Origin: Desulfoluna limicola
GTDB taxonomy: Bacteria; Desulfobacterota; Desulfobacteria; Desulfobacterales; Desulfolunaceae
Assembly: GCF_021654575.1 (NCBI RefSeq)
Contig: NZ_AP024488.1
Span: forward strand, 1,922,001-1,986,000
Length of the DNA stretch: 64,000 nucleotides
Direction: 5' to 3'
Part shown: positions 36,869-47,341 of the stretch, piece after piece
How the letters are laid out: every line of letters begins with the position of its first letter
Position numbering within the stretch: position 1 is the stretch's first letter
Position numbers and translations under genes: made by a program
The notes under the pieces: generated by a model
What the model was told of the DNA's origin: nothing
The model's input: only the letters and a program-made list of their open reading frames with translations
The model's database searches: none

Positions 36869-38275
36869 ATGAAAAAACGACTCATGGTGCTTATAGCCCT
36901 TCTTGCCACCGCATCCTATGCCTGGGCCGGGGATACGGCCCCCACGCCCTTAACCAACCGCGACGCCATCACCCTTGTCCAGGAGCACGCCAACTTCCTC
37001 TGGACCCTGGTGGCGGCATGCCTCGTGTTTTTCATGCAGGCTGGGTTTGCCCTCGTTGAAGCCGGATTCACCCGCGCCAAAAACGTCATCAACATCATGA
37101 TGAAAAACCTCATGGACTTTTCCATGGGTTCCCTGGCTTACTGGGCCGTTGGTTTCGGCCTGATGTTCGGCGTCAGCAAAAGCGGTTTCGTCGGCACCAC
37201 CGGCTTCTTTTTAAGCGACTACACCCCTGGGGGTGACCCATGGATCCTTGCCTTCTGGATGTTTCAGGTGGTCTTTGCGGCCACGGCAGCGACCATTGTC
37301 TCTGGTGCCATGGCCGAACGCACCAAGTTTTCCGGCTACCTTATGTACAGCGTTATCATCAGCGCCCTGATCTACCCCATCTTCGGCAGCTGGGCCTGGG
37401 GCAGTCTGCTTAACGGGAGCGGCTGGTTGGAAAAACTGGGCTTCATCGACTTTGCCGGTTCCACCGTGGTGCACTCCGTGGGCGGCTGGGCCGCCCTCGC
37501 CGGTGCCCTTGTCCTGGGTCCCCGACTCGGGAAATACACCAAGGACGGAAAAGTCACCCCCATCCTCGGCCACAACATCGGCCTTGCTGCATTGGGTGTC
37601 TTCATCCTCTGGCTGGGATGGTTCGGTTTCAACCCCGGCTCCACCACCACGGCGGATAAGAGCATCGCCATGATCTTCGTCAACACCAACCTTGCAGCCG
37701 CCACCGGTTGTGTTGCGGCCATGATCGTCTCCTGGATCAAATTCGGAAAACCCGAGGTGGGCATGACACTGAACGGTGCCTTGGCAGGCCTTGTGGGCAT
37801 CACCGCCGGGTGCGCCAACGTCTCCCCCACCAGCTCCATCATCATCGGCCTTGTGGCCGGAACCGTTGTCGTCTACTCCGTCCTCTTTTTTGACAAAATC
37901 CGTATAGACGATCCGGTGGGCGCCATCTCTGTCCATGGCGTCTGCGGTGCCTGGGGCACCCTGGCCGCTGGTATCTTCGACATGGGAGGATTTTCAGCCT
38001 CCGTGGTTGCCGTTCAGCTCATCGGAATCGCCGCCTGCTTCGTCTGGACCTTTGGCACCGCCTGGACCCTCTTTGTCCTCATTGACAGAACCATGGGCCT
38101 GCGGGTCTCCCCCGAAGAGGAGCTCGAAGGGCTCGATATCTGCGAACACGGAGGCAATGCCTACCCCAACTTCGAGGTACACCACTACGGCAAAGGCTCC
38201 GGAGATGCCTCTCCCTCCGGCGCAGGGGTCCCCATGCGCGCAGCACTGAAAAAGGAAGCTCCCGCCCAGCCCTAA
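36869..38275 (+). CDS. amtB: Ammonium transporter
   Basis: This trimeric ammonium channel (468 aa) has an N-terminal signal (ATASYAWA, cleavage near residue 20) followed by eleven helices. Signatures are VFFMQAGFALVEAGFTRAKN, GSLAYWAVGFGLMFG and the pore histidines in STVVHSVGGWAAL and AISVHGVCGAWGTLAAGIFD. The C-terminal cytoplasmic tail contains EELEGLDICEHGGNAYP, the P-II docking region. The ATG at 36869 begins the signal peptide; an in-frame TTG 21 bases upstream contains the ribosome site and is rejected. Co-transcription with glnK is expected. Confidence 0.97.
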   Translation: MKKRLMVLIALLATASYAWAGDTAPTPLTNRDAITLVQEHANFLWTLVAACLVFFMQAGFALVEAGFTRAKNVINIMMKNLMDFSMGSLAYWAVGFGLMFGVSKSGFVGTTGFFLSDYTPGGDPWILAFWMFQVVFAATAATIVSGAMAERTKFSGYLMYSVIISALIYPIFGSWAWGSLLNGSGWLEKLGFIDFAGSTVVHSVGGWAALAGALVLGPRLGKYTKDGKVTPILGHNIGLAALGVFILWLGWFGFNPGSTTTADKSIAMIFVNTNLAAATGCVAAMIVSWIKFGKPEVGMTLNGALAGLVGITAGCANVSPTSSIIIGLVAGTVVVYSVLFFDKIRIDDPVGAISVHGVCGAWGTLAAGIFDMGGFSASVVAVQLIGIAACFVWTFGTAWTLFVLIDRTMGLRVSPEEELEGLDICEHGGNAYPNFEVHHYGKGSGDASPSGAGVPMRAALKKEAPAQP

Positions 38276-38284
38276 CCAAGGTTC

Positions 38285-38344
38285 GCGAATGCTTTGCGCC
38301 CTCGTCCCTCGGGCGCGTCGCATTCGCTGACGGACTGCGTCCGT
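38285..38344 (+). repeat. Repeat hairpin module after amtB
   Basis: GCGAATGC and GCATTCGC arms enclose inner GCGCCC / GGGCGC arms and the loop TCGTCCCTC, then ACGGACTGCGTCCGT. It begins nine bases after the amtB stop. No T run follows. Confidence 0.75.
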
Positions 38345-38573
38345 GGGGAGCATCAGTGGAGGCAAAACCTGTTACTGCCTCCCTTGGGATTTTCCGTGGG
38401 GATACAAAGGGAAAATCGCAAGAGCCAGAGGCCTTCAAAGTTTTTTGCCCACGCTTCAACACCACCTTTGTGGCCAAAAGCAGCCAGGTTAAACAAACAT
38501 CATGCGGTCTTTATGTATGCCACCCTTTGAAACATTAGACACACACTTAAGCAATGTCCATACGCTAACCTTC

Positions 38574-38654
38574 GCGACGACTCTCGGCCCGAGGAACGAG
38601 GGTTGAGAGTCGTCGCAACCCGCTTTCAAGGTGGCACACCTTGCCGCCGGAGGC
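38574..38654 (+). repeat. Composite repeat right half upstream of nifE
   Basis: Arms GCGACGACTCTCGGCCC and its near-complement GGGTTGAGAGTCGTCGC flank the loop GAGGAACGA. CCCGCTTTCAAGGTGGCACA and GCCGCCGGAGGC follow. With 38285-38344 it fills most of the 436-bp amtB-nifE spacer. Confidence 0.85.
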
Positions 38655-38711
38655 TGCTTTTCTTTGACCTTATCCATCCGCATTACCCCAGCTGTTTTAA
38701 GGAGGAGCACC

Positions 38712-40091
38712 ATGTCTGAGTTAAAAATTCTGAAAGAGAGAGAACGGCAAGTCCACCGCAATGGGGTGGAAGCATTCTCCATGGCGTGTGAAACAAAGAG
38801 CACCGCAGGTTCGGTGAGTCAGAGGGCCTGCGTCTTTTGCGGATCTCGGGTGGTGCTCTACCCCGTGGCCGATGCCCTCCACCTGGTCCACGGCCCCATC
38901 GGTTGCGCGACTTACACATGGGATATCCGAGGGGCGCTCTCCTCCGGGCCGCAACTTCATCGCCTGAGTTTTTCCACGGACCTCGTTGAGGAACAGGTGG
39001 TCTTTGGCGGAGAGAAAAAACTCTACCGCTCGCTGATAGATCTCATTGACCAGCACGCACCTGCCGCGGCCTTTGTCTATGCCACCTGCATCGTGGGAAT
39101 CATCGGTGACGATGTGGACGCGGTGTGCCGCACCGTCTCTAAAGAAAAAGGGATCCCTGTCATCCCCGTTCACTCCGAAGGGTTCAAGGGCACCAAGAAA
39201 GACGGGTACCAGGCGGCCTGCAATGCCCTTTTCCAGCTCGTTGGGACAGGCAAAACCGAGGGTATCTCACCCGTGAGCATCAACATCTTAGGGGAATTCA
39301 ATATCGGCGGGGAAGCATGGATGATCGAAGAGTACTACCAGCGGATGGGGGTTGAGGTGGTGTCGGTCCTCACAGGAGACAGCCGGGTGGAGAAGATCAA
39401 ACGAAGCCATGGGGCCTCGCTCAATGTGGTGCAGTGCTCCGGCGCCATGCTCCAGCTGGCCCTGATGATGGAGAAAAAATTCGGCATTCCCTATATCCGG
39501 GTCTCCTATTTCGGCATCGAGGACACGGCCCAGGCCCTGTACGATGTGGCCGCACACTTTGACGATCACCCGGACATCATGAAAGCCACACAGGAACTTG
39601 TCAAAGGCGAGATCAAAAAAATTCAACCCGACTTGCGTGCCTTTAAAAAGGACCTCACCGGAAAAAAGGCGGCCATCTATGTGGGTGGCGCCTTCAAAGC
39701 CTTCTCTCTCATCAAGGCCTTAAGGTACTTGGGGATGACCACCGTCCTCGTGGGTTCCCAGACCGGAAACAGCGAGGACTACCGAATTTTAAAAGAGATG
39801 TGCGACCGGGGTACCGTCATCGTGGACGACTCCAACCCCCTCGAGTTGTCAGAGTACATCATTGAAAAAGAGGCCGACCTCTTTATCGGCGGCGTCAAAG
39901 AGAGACCCATCGCTTACAAAATGGGCATCGGCTTCTGCGACCACAACCATGAACGAAAAACACCCCTGGCTGGCTTCCAGGGCATGCACAACTTCGCAAA
40001 AGAAGTCTATGCTACGGTTACAAGCCCGGTCTGGCAGTTTGCCCCGTCCCGGGACAAAGGGTTCATGGATTCAAAAACGAGCCTTCTGTGA
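38712..40091 (+). CDS. nifE: Nitrogenase cofactor scaffold protein NifE
   Basis: NifE with NifN forms the scaffold on which NifB-co is turned into FeMo-cofactor. The 459-residue protein resembles NifD but has NifE marks. Cluster cysteines lie in RACVFCGSRVVLYP (about 36-49), HGPIGCATY (about 67) and YATCIVGIIGDD (about 128), and a further cysteine is in NVVQCSGAMLQLALM (about 240). The NifD cofactor histidine region is replaced. AAGGAGGAG precedes the ATG at 38712; an in-frame extension upstream lies in repeat DNA. Unlike many anaerobes, nifE is not downstream of nifK but on the opposite arm, after glnK-amtB. Confidence 0.96.
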   Translation: MSELKILKERERQVHRNGVEAFSMACETKSTAGSVSQRACVFCGSRVVLYPVADALHLVHGPIGCATYTWDIRGALSSGPQLHRLSFSTDLVEEQVVFGGEKKLYRSLIDLIDQHAPAAAFVYATCIVGIIGDDVDAVCRTVSKEKGIPVIPVHSEGFKGTKKDGYQAACNALFQLVGTGKTEGISPVSINILGEFNIGGEAWMIEEYYQRMGVEVVSVLTGDSRVEKIKRSHGASLNVVQCSGAMLQLALMMEKKFGIPYIRVSYFGIEDTAQALYDVAAHFDDHPDIMKATQELVKGEIKKIQPDLRAFKKDLTGKKAAIYVGGAFKAFSLIKALRYLGMTTVLVGSQTGNSEDYRILKEMCDRGTVIVDDSNPLELSEYIIEKEADLFIGGVKERPIAYKMGIGFCDHNHERKTPLAGFQGMHNFAKEVYATVTSPVWQFAPSRDKGFMDSKTSLL

Positions 40092-40093
40092 TC

Positions 40094-40301
40094 AGCGGGG
40101 TGTGCCACCTCCAAAGCGGATTGCCCCGGTTCCAAGGGCACGGCACCTAAGATAAAAGCTGGATCGCACAAGCGTCTGCGCTTGCCGCGATGGTGCACTC
40201 CTTTACACGCAACGCGAATGCGAACGCGACGAATGCAGAGCTATAAAGGCGGTTTCGCATCCGCACCCCCCTTTCTAAGGTGGAGCCCGTGCGCCGGAGG
40301 C
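40094..40301 (+). repeat. Composite repeat, degenerate, between nifE and nifN
   Basis: The left part has GGGGTGTGCCACCTCCAAAG (reverse-type block). The centre has GCGAATGCG arms. The right part reads CTTTCTAAGGTGGAGCCCGT with terminus GCGCCGGAGGC. More eroded than most copies. Confidence 0.6.
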
Positions 40302-40364
40302 ACCTGTTTATACATTTATCCATGCCTCAAAACAACGTCTCACCAACCCACACAGGATAACGAT

Positions 40365-41723
40365 ATGGACGCAACCTACAACGACTCAGCCACAACCAAT
40401 GCCTGCAAACTCTGCACACCCCTTGGCGCTTCCCTTGTGTTCAAGGGGGTGCGCGGGGCCGTCCCTCTTATGCACGGATCCCAGGGGTGTGCCACCTATA
40501 TTCGCCGGTACCTGATCAGCCATTTCCGGGAGCCGGTGGACATCGCCTCGTCCAATTTTTCCGAAGAGACGGCCGTTTTCGGTGGAGGCGACAACCTGAA
40601 GCAGGCCATCACCAACGTGGTTCGCCAGTACAAACCCGAGATGGTGGGCATCTCAACCACCTGCCTCAGCGAAACCATCGGAGACGATGTGGAAATGATC
40701 CTCAAGGAGTTCAAGGCACAGCACTCCGGCGGTTGCCTTCCTGAGATCATCCATGTCTCCACCCCCAGCTACAGGGGCACACACATGGACGGGTTCCACG
40801 ATGCCGTGGCATCCATCCTCCACGCCCTGGCCACCAACCACGGAGGAAACAACGGGTGCATCAACATCCTGCCGGGCCTGGTCTCTCCCGAAGACCTGAG
40901 GCACATCAAAGAGATCCTGGCCGATTTTGATACCGGGTGCCGCATGCTGCCCGACTACTCCGAAACCCTGGACGGCATGCCCTGGAAAACCTACAGGAAA
41001 ATTCCCGACGGCGGGATCGGCGTGGATGAAATCAAAGAGATGGGAGGGGCTCGGGCAACCATCGACATGAGCCGTGTCGCAAGCGAAAAACGAAGCGGCG
41101 CCCAGGTCCTCAAGGCGCGATGCAACATCCCCTTCCACAGGACCGGCATGCCCATGGGCGTCAAGTCCTGCGACAGGTTTTTCACCCTTCTCTCGGAATT
41201 GACCGGACAGCCCGTTCCTGAAAAATACGTTCGAGAGCGGGGGCGCCTTCTCGATGCCTACGTGGACGCCCACAAGTACCTCTCCGGCAAGCGGGCGGTG
41301 ATTTACGCGGAAGAGGACCTGGTGGTGGGGCTGGCCGCTTTTCTCTGCGAAATCGGCGTGATTCCCGTGGTCTGCGCTTCCGGCGGCAAAAGCGGGCACC
41401 TTCGCGACGTCCTCTCCCAGGTGATCCCCGAGGAACTGGAACATGAAGTCGTCGTCCTGGAAGAGGCTGATTTCCAGGATATTGAGGAGGCCGCCCTTGA
41501 TGCAGAGCCCGACTTCTTCATCGGCAACAGCAAAGGCTACGCCATCACCCGAAAAATGGACATCCCGCTGATCCGAGTGGGGTTCCCCATCCACGACCGA
41601 TTCGGCGGCCAGAGAGTCCTGCACCTGGGCTACCGGGGGACCCAGCAGCTCTTCGACAGACTGGTGAACGCCGTTCTGGAAACCCGCCAGACCACCTCGG
41701 ATGTGGGCTACAGCTACATGTAA
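40365..41723 (+). CDS. nifN: Nitrogenase cofactor scaffold protein NifN
   Basis: The 452-residue partner of NifE resembles NifK. Cysteines line up at NACKLCTPLGA (about 13-24), GSQGCATYIRR (about 42) and STTCLSETIGDD (about 100), where NifK holds the P-cluster. HVSTPSYRGTHMDGF and the ending FPIHDRFGGQRVLHLGYRGT are the expected NifK/N-like blocks. The ATG at 40365 follows AGGAT and starts the family region; an in-frame upstream extension lies in repeat DNA and is rejected. A 273-bp repeat-bearing gap separates it from nifE. Confidence 0.95.
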   Translation: MDATYNDSATTNACKLCTPLGASLVFKGVRGAVPLMHGSQGCATYIRRYLISHFREPVDIASSNFSEETAVFGGGDNLKQAITNVVRQYKPEMVGISTTCLSETIGDDVEMILKEFKAQHSGGCLPEIIHVSTPSYRGTHMDGFHDAVASILHALATNHGGNNGCINILPGLVSPEDLRHIKEILADFDTGCRMLPDYSETLDGMPWKTYRKIPDGGIGVDEIKEMGGARATIDMSRVASEKRSGAQVLKARCNIPFHRTGMPMGVKSCDRFFTLLSELTGQPVPEKYVRERGRLLDAYVDAHKYLSGKRAVIYAEEDLVVGLAAFLCEIGVIPVVCASGGKSGHLRDVLSQVIPEELEHEVVVLEEADFQDIEEAALDAEPDFFIGNSKGYAITRKMDIPLIRVGFPIHDRFGGQRVLHLGYRGTQQLFDRLVNAVLETRQTTSDVGYSYM

Positions 41724-41743
41724 GAAGATAAGCGGGTTAAAGG

Positions 41744-41912
41744 CACCTCCGGCGGCCCTGCCGGGAGCCAAAGTTTTGAAACGTCTGACGCACAGGTCTA
41801 AGGGATCGCACCCAGCTTAACATCGAACCAGAAGCGGATGTGACTTGCACCGAGGAGGGGTAAAGCGCACCCGCAGCCCGCTTTCAAGGCGGCACACCTT
41901 GCCGCCGGAGGC
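41744..41912 (+). repeat. Composite repeat, full length, between nifN and nifV
   Basis: Begins CACCTCCGGCGGCCCTGCCG 20 bases after the nifN stop, then CCAAAGTTTTGAAACG, an arm region GCGGATGTGACTTGCACC with GGTAAAGCGCACCCGC, CCGCTTTCAAGGCGGCACAC and terminus GCCGCCGGAGGC. About 169 bp. Confidence 0.85.
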
Positions 41913-41974
41913 ATGTTTTCCCGAGCACTCCAATCATAGAAGGCATGCTTTTCAACCCAATATCAGGACACACC

Positions 41975-43108
41975 ATGAACACACCAAACAGCAACAGGCG
42001 CATCATCATCTCCGACACCACCTTAAGGGACGGGGAGCAGGCCCCGGGCGTGGCATTTACCAAAGAGGAAAAAATCGCTCTTGCCCGGGCACTATCGGAT
42101 GCAGGGGTGGATGAACTGGAGGCGGGAGTCCCTGCCATGGGACAAGAGGAACGGAGCTTGATTCGCTGCCTTGCAGCCCTGGGCCTGAGGACTCCCCTCT
42201 CCTGCTGGTGCCGGGGCACGGAAAAAGACCTGGAGCTTGCAGCGAGATGCAACACCGGTCGGGTGCACTTGAGCTTTCCCGTATCCCAGCGCCTGATCAT
42301 GGCAATGGGAAAAGAGGCAGGGCAGATTTTTGATGCGGTTGACACCCTTGTTCACCGTGCTCGCGAGGAATTTGATGTTATCTCCGTTGGGGCCATGGAT
42401 GCCTCCCGGGCTGATATAGATTTCCTGTGCGCGTTCGCCACCTGCGCCGATGAATCAGGAGCCCAACGGACCCGCCTGGCGGATACCGTGGGCATCCTGA
42501 CGCCTCATTCGGTGTGCCGAATGGTCACGGAGTTAAAACACGCCGTCCCCCACATGGAGCTGGAGTTCCACGGCCACAACGACCTTGGCATGGCAACGGC
42601 AAACAGTGTGGTGGCTGCCGAATCCGGAGCAGATGTCATCAGCGTTACGATTGGCGGCATTGGTGAGCGGGCAGGCAATGCGGCCCTTGAGGAGGTGGCG
42701 GTTGCCCTTTCCTGCGGAACGAACCTTGAAACAGGCATCTGCCTGCCCGAACTCGCCGGGTTGAATGCCCTTTCAGAGCAGATCACAGGGGTTGAACCAC
42801 GCCCCAGCAAACCCATCACTGGCTCTGCGGTCTTTACCCATGAGTCAGGCATTCACGCCCACGCCACCTTAAAGGACCCCAACGCATTCCAGCCCTTTTC
42901 CCCAGGCACCGTGGGACGCAGGGACGCGACCATTGTCGCAGGTAAGCACTCCGGGACCTCGGCACTTGCCCACATCCTTGCCGGGCAAGGGATGCAAGTG
43001 CCTCGAAAAACATTGGTAAAATCCATCCCAACCATTCGCAGAGAAGCAGAAGAAAAAAAACGGTGCCTTACCCCACACGAAGTAATGGCCATTTGCAGCG
43101 CCTCATGA
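41975..43108 (+). CDS. nifV: Homocitrate synthase
   Basis: NifV condenses acetyl-CoA with 2-oxoglutarate to homocitrate, the organic ligand of FeMo-cofactor. The 377-residue TIM-barrel enzyme opens with IIISDTTLRDGEQAPGVAFT, the LeuA/NifV signature with the catalytic Arg and metal-binding Asp. FHGHNDLGMATANSV (about 191) has the metal-binding HxH pair, and GGIGERAGNAALEEV (about 226) is the second family signature. It is short, lacking the regulatory domain of LeuA. The ATG at 41975 has AGGA upstream; an in-frame ATG at 41945 is possible. Last gene of the right nif arm. Confidence 0.95.
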   Translation: MNTPNSNRRIIISDTTLRDGEQAPGVAFTKEEKIALARALSDAGVDELEAGVPAMGQEERSLIRCLAALGLRTPLSCWCRGTEKDLELAARCNTGRVHLSFPVSQRLIMAMGKEAGQIFDAVDTLVHRAREEFDVISVGAMDASRADIDFLCAFATCADESGAQRTRLADTVGILTPHSVCRMVTELKHAVPHMELEFHGHNDLGMATANSVVAAESGADVISVTIGGIGERAGNAALEEVAVALSCGTNLETGICLPELAGLNALSEQITGVEPRPSKPITGSAVFTHESGIHAHATLKDPNAFQPFSPGTVGRRDATIVAGKHSGTSALAHILAGQGMQVPRKTLVKSIPTIRREAEEKKRCLTPHEVMAICSAS

Positions 43109-43966
43109 AACCGGCTTGCTCCCCTTGTGTGTGAACATTCAAGTCAGCCCCGAGCCTGCGCATCCACACCCCTTGCAAAAAGGTATGTTTCTCATCCCGG
43201 ATAGCCACAAGGCTCTTAGCCCGGATATTTCACCAGTTGAGTGCCTCCATATTCAAGGCATCAGAGCTGCAGATGTCGTGGTTTGCCTCAATGCTCTGAT
43301 AGCGCAGAAGATGGGGGCACTCGGCTGCCCGAAGGGTGAGAAAATCGAGCAGGAAACCGTGACGTGCATTTTGTGTTCTTAAAATGCCTTCATTCCTTGC
43401 AGTAACTGTCATTAATAACATGCTATTGCCTTGCCGTTATTGTTTTCTTATGAAATATCCGGGTTAAGACTCTCTGGAGAGTGCTCAAGCATTGACCTTA
43501 CAGCCGGGCAATCCATTGCCATCTCCCCTGTTGGTCCATGGATCGCCAAGTCCCTCCGAACCCATGAGTTTGCACGCCTGACTATAGCGGCCGTCTCTTC
43601 ATGCCGAGCCCCCCCCCACCGTCGGCGCCCGCCAAAGATCACATTTATGTATATCGAACAAACAGACATAACAATAATGTAATTTCAAAACACCATTCCC
43701 AGGCACTACCTAAGCGACACCAGAATAAAGAACAACCCATGGGAACCTCCCCTTCCTGTGGCCTACCTCCGCCCGCGCTGGAATTAAGCAAAAGGATTAC
43801 ACTATTTTAGCATCCTATCACCCCCACCACCCCATGTGCCTGCCTCCCCTTCACCACCCTCACAGCTCCAAATCTCAACAATTCCCTTAAACTCTGGCAC
43901 CAACCTTGCTCTGTACCCTGGCAGACATTATTTTTCAGTTGTTTTTCACTTCAAAGGAGTTGGACA
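43109..43966. other. 858-bp spacer between nifV and the symporter
   Basis: AT content rises toward the right. The main feature is the sigma-54 promoter at 43895-43910. Open frames of up to 88 codons at the left have no family likeness and weak ribosome sites. No glycine-riboswitch core and no composite repeat are visible. Confidence 0.55.
43895..43910 (+). promoter_or_regulatory. Sigma-54 (-24/-12) promoter of the amino acid symporter
   Basis: TGGCACCAACCTTGCT matches TGGCAC-N5-TTGCW at every fixed position. It ends 56 bases before the symporter start codon, a normal leader. It places this locus under RpoN control, as for the nif operons. Confidence 0.85.
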
Positions 43967-45325
<1,359 letters not shown>

Positions 45326-45610
45326 CACACTTTTTTTCCTGTGACACCGGAGCCGACGGATCATCGTTGGTTCCGGTGCCCCCCCTCACCGGGAACCAAT
45401 GAAAAAAAGGCGTCCAACAAGGAATCACCGGTATTTTCAGGCCCGCAACCATTCAAAACAAAGGGCGATAAAAACACCCCGAAAGGTCAAAACAACATCC
45501 TGTCACAATTGACACACTTTGAGAAAAAGCGTTTGACAACCCACTCATAACGATACATAAACTCCCATTTATTACACTTTGTCCACCGCATCACTCGACT
45601 GGGGAAGGCG

Positions 45611-46267
45611 ATGACCGACGAGCAAATATTCAAGCACTACATCAACGTGGCGGAGATACTGGGCGAGATGTTCGGCCCGATCCTTGAAGTGATCGTCCAC
45701 GACCTGAGAAAGCCCGAGCACTCCATCATCGCCATTGTGAATGGGCACATTACAGGCCGCACCGTGGGGGACGGTACCTCAGACCTTGGTGTCCTGAGGC
45801 TTCGCGGGGAGGTACCCGACAAAATTGTGGGTTACGAAAACCAGAGCCCAAGCGGTGAAAAGCTTAAATCCTCCACCCTTGCCATCCGCAACTCGGAAGG
45901 CGAGCTGCTCGGATCCTTCAGCATGAACCTTCAAATCTCCTACTTCGACCAGTTCGGTAAATTCATCGAGCAGCTGATCTCCACCCACTCCAATACCTTT
46001 ACCCCGAAAAAAGAACAGTTCTACCTGTTCACGCCCAGGGAAGAGATCAAGGCGGCCTGCCAGCACTTTCTGGTGGAACAGGGCCTCATGGGAAAGCCCT
46101 TGAACAAGGCCCAGAAGAAAGAGGTGGTTGCCTACCTGCACCATGAGGGACACCTCAACAAGCGCGGGGTCGTGACCATTATCTCAGAAGAGCTCGGGGT
46201 CAGCCGCAACACGATTTATCGCTACTTGAAAGAGATTGAACAGCAGATCCATAACAAAGGACTATAG
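45611..46267 (+). CDS. YheO/DauR-like PAS and helix-turn-helix transcriptional regulator
   Basis: A 218-residue regulator. Residues about 5-115 are the YheO-like PAS domain ([20 protein letters not shown], then [19 protein letters not shown]). The C-terminal 60 residues are the DauR-type helix-turn-helix ([20 protein letters not shown]). DauR of Pseudomonas controls D-arginine catabolism, so family membership fits the D-amino-acid enzymes that follow. Its stop codon abuts the next gene's start, implying one transcript with it. The ATG is preceded by GGGGAAGG. The upstream 285 bp hold a hairpin (45342-45376) and weak TTGACA boxes, so it may also have its own promoter. Confidence 0.92.
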   Translation: MTDEQIFKHYINVAEILGEMFGPILEVIVHDLRKPEHSIIAIVNGHITGRTVGDGTSDLGVLRLRGEVPDKIVGYENQSPSGEKLKSSTLAIRNSEGELLGSFSMNLQISYFDQFGKFIEQLISTHSNTFTPKKEQFYLFTPREEIKAACQHFLVEQGLMGKPLNKAQKKEVVAYLHHEGHLNKRGVVTIISEELGVSRNTIYRYLKEIEQQIHNKGL

Positions 46268-46269
46268 TG

Positions 46270-47049
46270 ATGCCACAGACAGGTAAAGAGGTGCGTTCCG
46301 GAGTCAGCCAGCAGCTGATCACCGGGCCCACAAGCGGAATGGCCCCCGGCTTTGTTCAGGCGAACCTTGCCATCCTCCCCGTGGATTGGGCGTTTGATTT
46401 TCTGCTGTTTGCCCAGAGAAATCCCAAGCCCTGCCCCATCATCGAAGCAGGCGACATGGGAAACCCCTTCACGAAATTTTGCGCCGACGGGGCCGACATC
46501 AGAACCGACATCCCCAAATACCGTGTCTACAAGCATGGCGAGATGACGGAAGAGCGACTGGATATCAAAGACCTGTGGCAGGACGATTTCGTCTACTTTT
46601 TGCTGGGATGCAGCTTCTCCTTTGAAGACGCCCTCATCAAAGCGGGCCTTAAAATCCGCCACATGGAAGAGAACGTCAACGTGCCCATGTACAAAACAAG
46701 CATCATGTGCCACGCCGCCGGCAAGTTCCAGGAAACCCCCATGGTGGTGAGCATGCGGCCCTTCAAGCCCGCCGATGCCATAAAAGCCATTGAGATCACC
46801 CGTGAGTTCCCGACAGTCCACGGCAGCCCCGTTCACATCGGAAATCCCGAAGAGATCGGCATCGCGGACATCTCACGCCCCGACTTCGGAGACCCGGTCA
46901 CCATCAAAGAGGGCGAAGTCCCTGTGTTCTGGGCCTGCGGGGTCACCCCGCAGATGGCGGCCATGGTGGCCCGCCCCCCCCTGATGATCACCCACGCCCC
47001 CGGACACATGTTCGTCGGCGACAAAATGGACCACGAGTTTAAGTTGTAA
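46270..47049 (+). CDS. DUF1445 (UPF0317) putative hydro-lyase / D-glutamate cyclase N-domain homologue
   Basis: A 259-residue soluble enzyme of the DUF1445 family. Recognisable blocks are [17 protein letters not shown] (about 20-36), a family opening; [31 protein letters not shown] (about 108-127) with its conserved cysteine; and FWACGVTPQ and [10 protein letters not shown] near the end. In vertebrates this domain is fused to DUF4392 in mitochondrial D-glutamate cyclase, which forms 5-oxo-D-proline from D-glutamate. Here the second half is the next gene. The ATG at 46270 is used; a GTG three bases earlier overlaps the regulator's stop and has equally good AGGA spacing. Confidence 0.88.
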   Translation: MPQTGKEVRSGVSQQLITGPTSGMAPGFVQANLAILPVDWAFDFLLFAQRNPKPCPIIEAGDMGNPFTKFCADGADIRTDIPKYRVYKHGEMTEERLDIKDLWQDDFVYFLLGCSFSFEDALIKAGLKIRHMEENVNVPMYKTSIMCHAAGKFQETPMVVSMRPFKPADAIKAIEITREFPTVHGSPVHIGNPEEIGIADISRPDFGDPVTIKEGEVPVFWACGVTPQMAAMVARPPLMITHAPGHMFVGDKMDHEFKL

Positions 47050-47055
47050 AAACGT

Positions 47056-47242
47056 GCCTCCGGCGGCGAGGTGTGCCACCTCGAAAGCGGGTTGCAGATG
47101 CTCTCTGCCCCTCGTTCCTCGGGGCAAAGAGCATCCGCCTTAAACCTATGGACAACCCGGAATTGCGCATAAAACCTGCTTGTTAAACCCTTCTTTCTAA
47201 AATTAGGGCAAAAGCTTAGCCCCCGGCAGGGCCTCCGGAGGC
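47056..47242 (-). repeat. Composite repeat, 187 bp, reverse orientation, between DUF1445 and DUF4392 genes
   Basis: Starts GCCTCCGGCGGC six bases after the stop codon and ends GCCTCCGGAGGC. It contains GAGGTGTGCCACCTCGAAAG, then a hairpin with arms GCAGATGCTCTCTGCCCC and GGGGCAAAGAGCATC around TCGTTCCTC. The right end has CTTAGCCCCCGGCAGGG. Confidence 0.9.
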
Positions 47243-47341
47243 ATTTTTACCACAATCGGCAATGTATGGTGCGAGGTGCTCTGTCCCTTTCCTGTTCCCT
47301 GCGCATCATGGATGAACCACGACGAGTCACATGGAAGCATA

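Noticed and set aside
38574..38654. TGGCACACCTTGC inside the conserved repeat block as a sigma-54 promoter upstream of nifE and others
   Set aside because: The GG and GC pairs are 8 bases apart, not the required 10, and the motif occurs identically in copies unrelated to nitrogen genes.
43116..43682. Small open frames after nifV
   Set aside because: Up to 88 codons, without good ribosome sites, family motifs or codon bias like the neighbours.
43109..43966. Glycine riboswitch upstream of the alanine/glycine symporter
   Set aside because: No conserved glycine aptamer core was found; the sigma-54 promoter alone explains regulation.
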